A DNA stretch of 15,223 nucleotides, from the NCBI GenBank assembly GCA_900541315.1, contig UQJF01000074.1, positions 1 to 15,223 of the forward strand, given 5' to 3'. This DNA is from an uncultured Clostridium sp. Lineage in GTDB: Bacteria > Bacillota > Clostridia > Lachnospirales > Lachnospiraceae. Numbering within the stretch: position 1 is the stretch's first letter; every line of letters begins with the position of its first letter. Of the stretch, positions 13,115 to 15,223 are shown piece by piece. Both the position numbers and the translations under genes were made by a program. The notes below the pieces were generated by a model. It did no database searches. It was not told where the DNA came from and was given only the letters and a program-made list of their open reading frames with translations.

Positions 13115-15223
13115 CTATCTTGGAACCTCTACCATCATATAAGCTTCGATCTGGTCATCTTCCTGAAGGTCATTAAACTTCTCGAATACAAGACCGCACT
13201 CATATCCTGCAGCAACTTCCTTTACATCGTCTTTGAAACGTTTTAAGGAAGCTAAAGGTCCTTCGTAGATCTGTTCTCCTTCTCTGGTAATGCGGCAGCT
13301 GCAGCCTCTCTGGAACTTGCCGTCCAGTACATAGGAACCGGCAATCGTACCAACACCGGAAGCCTTGAACAGCTGACGGATCACTGCATGACCGATCACC
13401 TTTTCCTCAAATACAGGATCCAGCATGCCCTTCATAGCAGCTTCTACATCTTCAATCGCCTGATAGATAACTTTATACAGACGTACATCTACCTTCTCAC
13501 GCTCTGCAATAGATTTTGCAGTCGCATCAGGACGTACATTAAAACCAATGATGATCGCATTGGAAGCAGAAGCCAGGGAAACGTCAGATTCATTGATGGC
13601 ACCAACACCACCATGGATCACCTTTACTACTACTTCTTCATTAGACAGCTTGGTCAAGCTCTGCTTTACTGCTTCTACAGAACCCTGGACATCTGCCTTG
13701 ATGATCAGAGGAAGTTCCTTTACATTTCCTGCCTTGATCTGGCTGAACAGGTCATCCAGGGACAGTTTTGCCTTAGTGTCTTCCAGAAGCTTATTCTTGC
13801 TCTCAGAAATGAAGGTCTCAGCAAAGCTTCGTGCCTCTTTTTCGTTGTCAGTTGCTACAAATACCTCACCAGCCTGTGGTACATCATTTAAGCCTAAGAT
13901 CTCTACAGGAGTGGACGGACCAGCTTCTTTTACTCTGCGGCCCTTGTCATCCATCATTGCACGGATCTTACCATAACATGCACCTGCTGCAATGGTTTCG
14001 CCAACTTTTAAGGTACCCTTCTGTACCAGTACAGTTGCAACAGGTCCTTTGCCCTTATCCAGCTCAGCCTCGATCACAAGACCACGGCCCTTACGGTTTG
14101 GATTTGCTTTTAATTCAAGGACATCTGCTGTTAAAAGTACCATTTCCAGAAGATCTGTGATACCTTCCTTTGTATGTGCGGATACAGGGACGAAAATAGT
14201 GCTGCCGCCCCAGTCTTCCGGGATCAGCTCATATTCAGCCAGTTCCTGTTTTACCTTGTCAATGTTTGCACTTGGCTTATCGATCTTATTGATAGCAACA
14301 ATGATCTCTACGCCAGCTGCTTTTGCATGATTGATAGCTTCCACAGTCTGTGGCATAACACCATCATCTGCTGCTACTACCAGGATAGCAATATCAGTAG
14401 ACTGGGCACCTCTCATACGCATAGCGGTAAATGCCTCATGTCCAGGTGTATCAAGGAAAGTGATCTTTCTTCCGTTGATCTCAATAACAGAAGCACCAAT
14501 GTGCTGTGTGATACCGCCGGCCTCTCTGGAAGTTACATTGGTCTGGCGGATAGCATCCAGAAGGGATGTTTTACCATGGTCAACGTGACCCATTACACAG
14601 ACTACAGGTGGTCTGGAAACCATATCTGCTTCGTTTTCATCATCTTCTTTCAGAAGTTCAGCAATAACATCAACCTTTTCTTCCTGCTCACAGAGAACAT
14701 CAAATTCCATTGCGATCTCTTCTGCCTGCTCATAGTCAATCTCCTGGTTTAATGTAACCATCTGCCCCTTTAAGAACAGCTTCTTAACAATAACAGATGG
14801 CTGCAGCTTCATCTTATCAGCAAGTTCCTTGATGGTTAAGCGCTCTGGAAGAGTAATGGTCTTAACATCCTCAACCTTAGCTTCTTCTTTCTTAGGCTGC
14901 GGCATGATGAAAGCTCCTTTTCCTGTCTTTGGTGCTTTCTTCTTGCCATCTTCTTCTCTGTCTCTCTTGTCAAAACGGTCATTCTTATGAGCGTTCTTGT
15001 TTGCCTGGCGGGTGCTGCTTGGCTTTGTCTGGATCGGGCTGTCAAAAGAAGATGTACGGTTATCTCTGCTGCCAGAAGAACGGCGGCTGTCTCTGCTGCC
15101 ATTTCTGTTTGTATTATCTCTGTCCTTATCTTCTCCGAAACGGGAGCCGAAACCGCCCTGGTTTCTGTCACGGTTCTGGAAGCCGCCCTGTGGTCTATCT
15201 CCACGGTTCTGGAAGCCGCCCTG
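13115..15223 (-). CDS. infB: Translation initiation factor IF-2, 5'-truncated by the window edge
   Basis: IF-2 is the GTPase that brings fMet-tRNA to the 30S subunit and promotes subunit joining. The frame is open from the stop at 13115 to the window edge, giving 702 visible residues and no start. The ATG at 14905 is internal: the 106 residues before it are a Gly/Arg/Asp/Asn/Gln-rich linker typical of the IF-2 N-terminus. From that Met come the IF2_N domain ([22 protein letters not shown]), G1 [10 protein letters not shown]2 [10 protein letters not shown]3 DTPGHEAF, G4 NKID and G5 SAHT. Domains II, III and the C-terminal fMet-tRNA-binding region follow, ending [15 protein letters not shown]. 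It heads the visible part of the operon, 42 bases before rbfA. The N-terminal linker contains QGGFQNR-type repeats. Confidence 0.98.
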   Translation of the reverse strand, partial: QGGFQNRGDRPQGGFQNRDRNQGGFGSRFGEDKDRDNTNRNGSRDSRRSSGSRDNRTSSFDSPIQTKPSSTRQANKNAHKNDRFDKRDREEDGKKKAPKTGKGAFIMPQPKKEEAKVEDVKTITLPERLTIKELADKMKLQPSVIVKKLFLKGQMVTLNQEIDYEQAEEIAMEFDVLCEQEEKVDVIAELLKEDDENEADMVSRPPVVCVMGHVDHGKTSLLDAIRQTNVTSREAGGITQHIGASVIEINGRKITFLDTPGHEAFTAMRMRGAQSTDIAILVVAADDGVMPQTVEAINHAKAAGVEIIVAINKIDKPSANIDKVKQELAEYELIPEDWGGSTIFVPVSAHTKEGITDLLEMVLLTADVLELKANPNRKGRGLVIEAELDKGKGPVATVLVQKGTLKVGETIAAGACYGKIRAMMDDKGRRVKEAGPSTPVEILGLNDVPQAGEVFVATDNEKEARSFAETFISESKNKLLEDTKAKLSLDDLFSQIKAGNVKELPLIIKADVQGSVEAVKQSLTKLSNEEVVVKVIHGGVGAINESDVSLASASNAIIIGFNVRPDATAKSIAEREKVDVRLYKVIYQAIEDVEAAMKGMLDPVFEEKVIGHAVIRQLFKASGVGTIAGSYVLDGKFQRGCSCRITREGEQIYEGPLASLKRFKDDVKEVAAGYECGLVFEKFNDLQEDDQIEAYMMVEVPR
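15169..15223 (-). repeat. 33-bp tandem repeat in the infB N-terminal linker
   Basis: Two exact 22-base copies (15169-15190 and 15202-15223) lie 33 bases apart, so the unit is 11 codons. It encodes QGGFQNR plus four variable residues. A third, degenerate unit (QGGFGSRF) follows at about 15135-15160. The array continues off the right edge, so the copy number is unknown. It encodes a flexible, low-complexity linker and is not a CRISPR. Confidence 0.85.

Noticed and set aside
14174..14752. Plus-strand 192-residue open frame
   Set aside because: It lies wholly antisense to the IF-2 G domain, shows no family motif and has no supporting ribosome binding site or promoter.
14836..15204. Minus-strand 122-residue frame rich in Arg, Thr and Ala
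   Set aside because: It is a shifted reading of the repetitive N-terminal part of infB. The infB frame itself is open here and gives an IF-2-like linker.
15169..15223. Regularly spaced repeats resembling a CRISPR
   Set aside because: The 33-bp period is a whole number of codons inside an open infB frame, and the copies encode a known type of IF-2 linker.

Overview
The window reads as chromosome from an anaerobic low-GC Gram-positive, most likely a clostridial Lachnospiraceae-type bacterium. The evidence is the gene order infB-rbfA-DHH phosphodiesterase-truB-ribF-rpsO-pnp, a DUF1292 protein, AGGAGG-type ribosome binding sites, sigma-A-like promoters and a moderate GC content. The taxon is inferred from style and synteny, not from a search. 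Every convincing gene lies on the minus strand, so the window is read from right to left. I see no insertion sequence, phage gene, CRISPR array or tRNA.

Right to middle (15223 to 9460): the distal half of the conserved nusA-infB translation operon. It holds infB (IF-2, running off the right edge), rbfA (30S maturation), an NrnA-type DHH nano-RNase/pAp phosphatase, truB (tRNA pseudouridine 55), ribF (FMN/FAD synthesis) and rpsO (ribosomal protein S15). The genes overlap or abut, with TAATG and ATGA junctions. rpsO has its own 105-base leader with a hairpin, a candidate S15 autoregulatory site.

Middle (9459 to 2657): a 299-base non-coding stretch with three consecutive strong hairpins separates rpsO from pnp (polynucleotide phosphorylase). 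gltX (glutamyl-tRNA synthetase), a compact UvrD/Rep-family helicase, a corrinoid adenosyltransferase (cobA/cobO/btuR family) and an acidic DUF1292 protein follow closely. A strong intrinsic terminator at 2657-2701 ends this transcription unit.

Left (2574 to 250): a separate two-component operon, with an OmpR-type response regulator and an overlapping membrane histidine kinase. It has its own extended -10 promoter, two 11-bp-phased direct repeats abutting the -35 (a candidate response-regulator site) and its own terminator at 250-279.

Far left (1 to 245): no gene. Two tandem, near-consensus minus-strand promoters share an identical 18-bp block over their -35 regions, have A-rich upstream tracts, and lead into a transcribed leader with a boxA-like segment. 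I read this as the P1/P2 promoter region of a ribosomal RNA operon lying just off the left edge.

The coding content is conserved housekeeping, and no new multi-gene system is evident. The features most worth attention are RNA or regulatory: the multi-hairpin rpsO-pnp spacer, the rpsO leader, the phased repeats before the response regulator and the duplicated rrn-like promoters. Three starts also need correction: infB has no start in the window, and pnp and ribF begin inside their longest reading frames.
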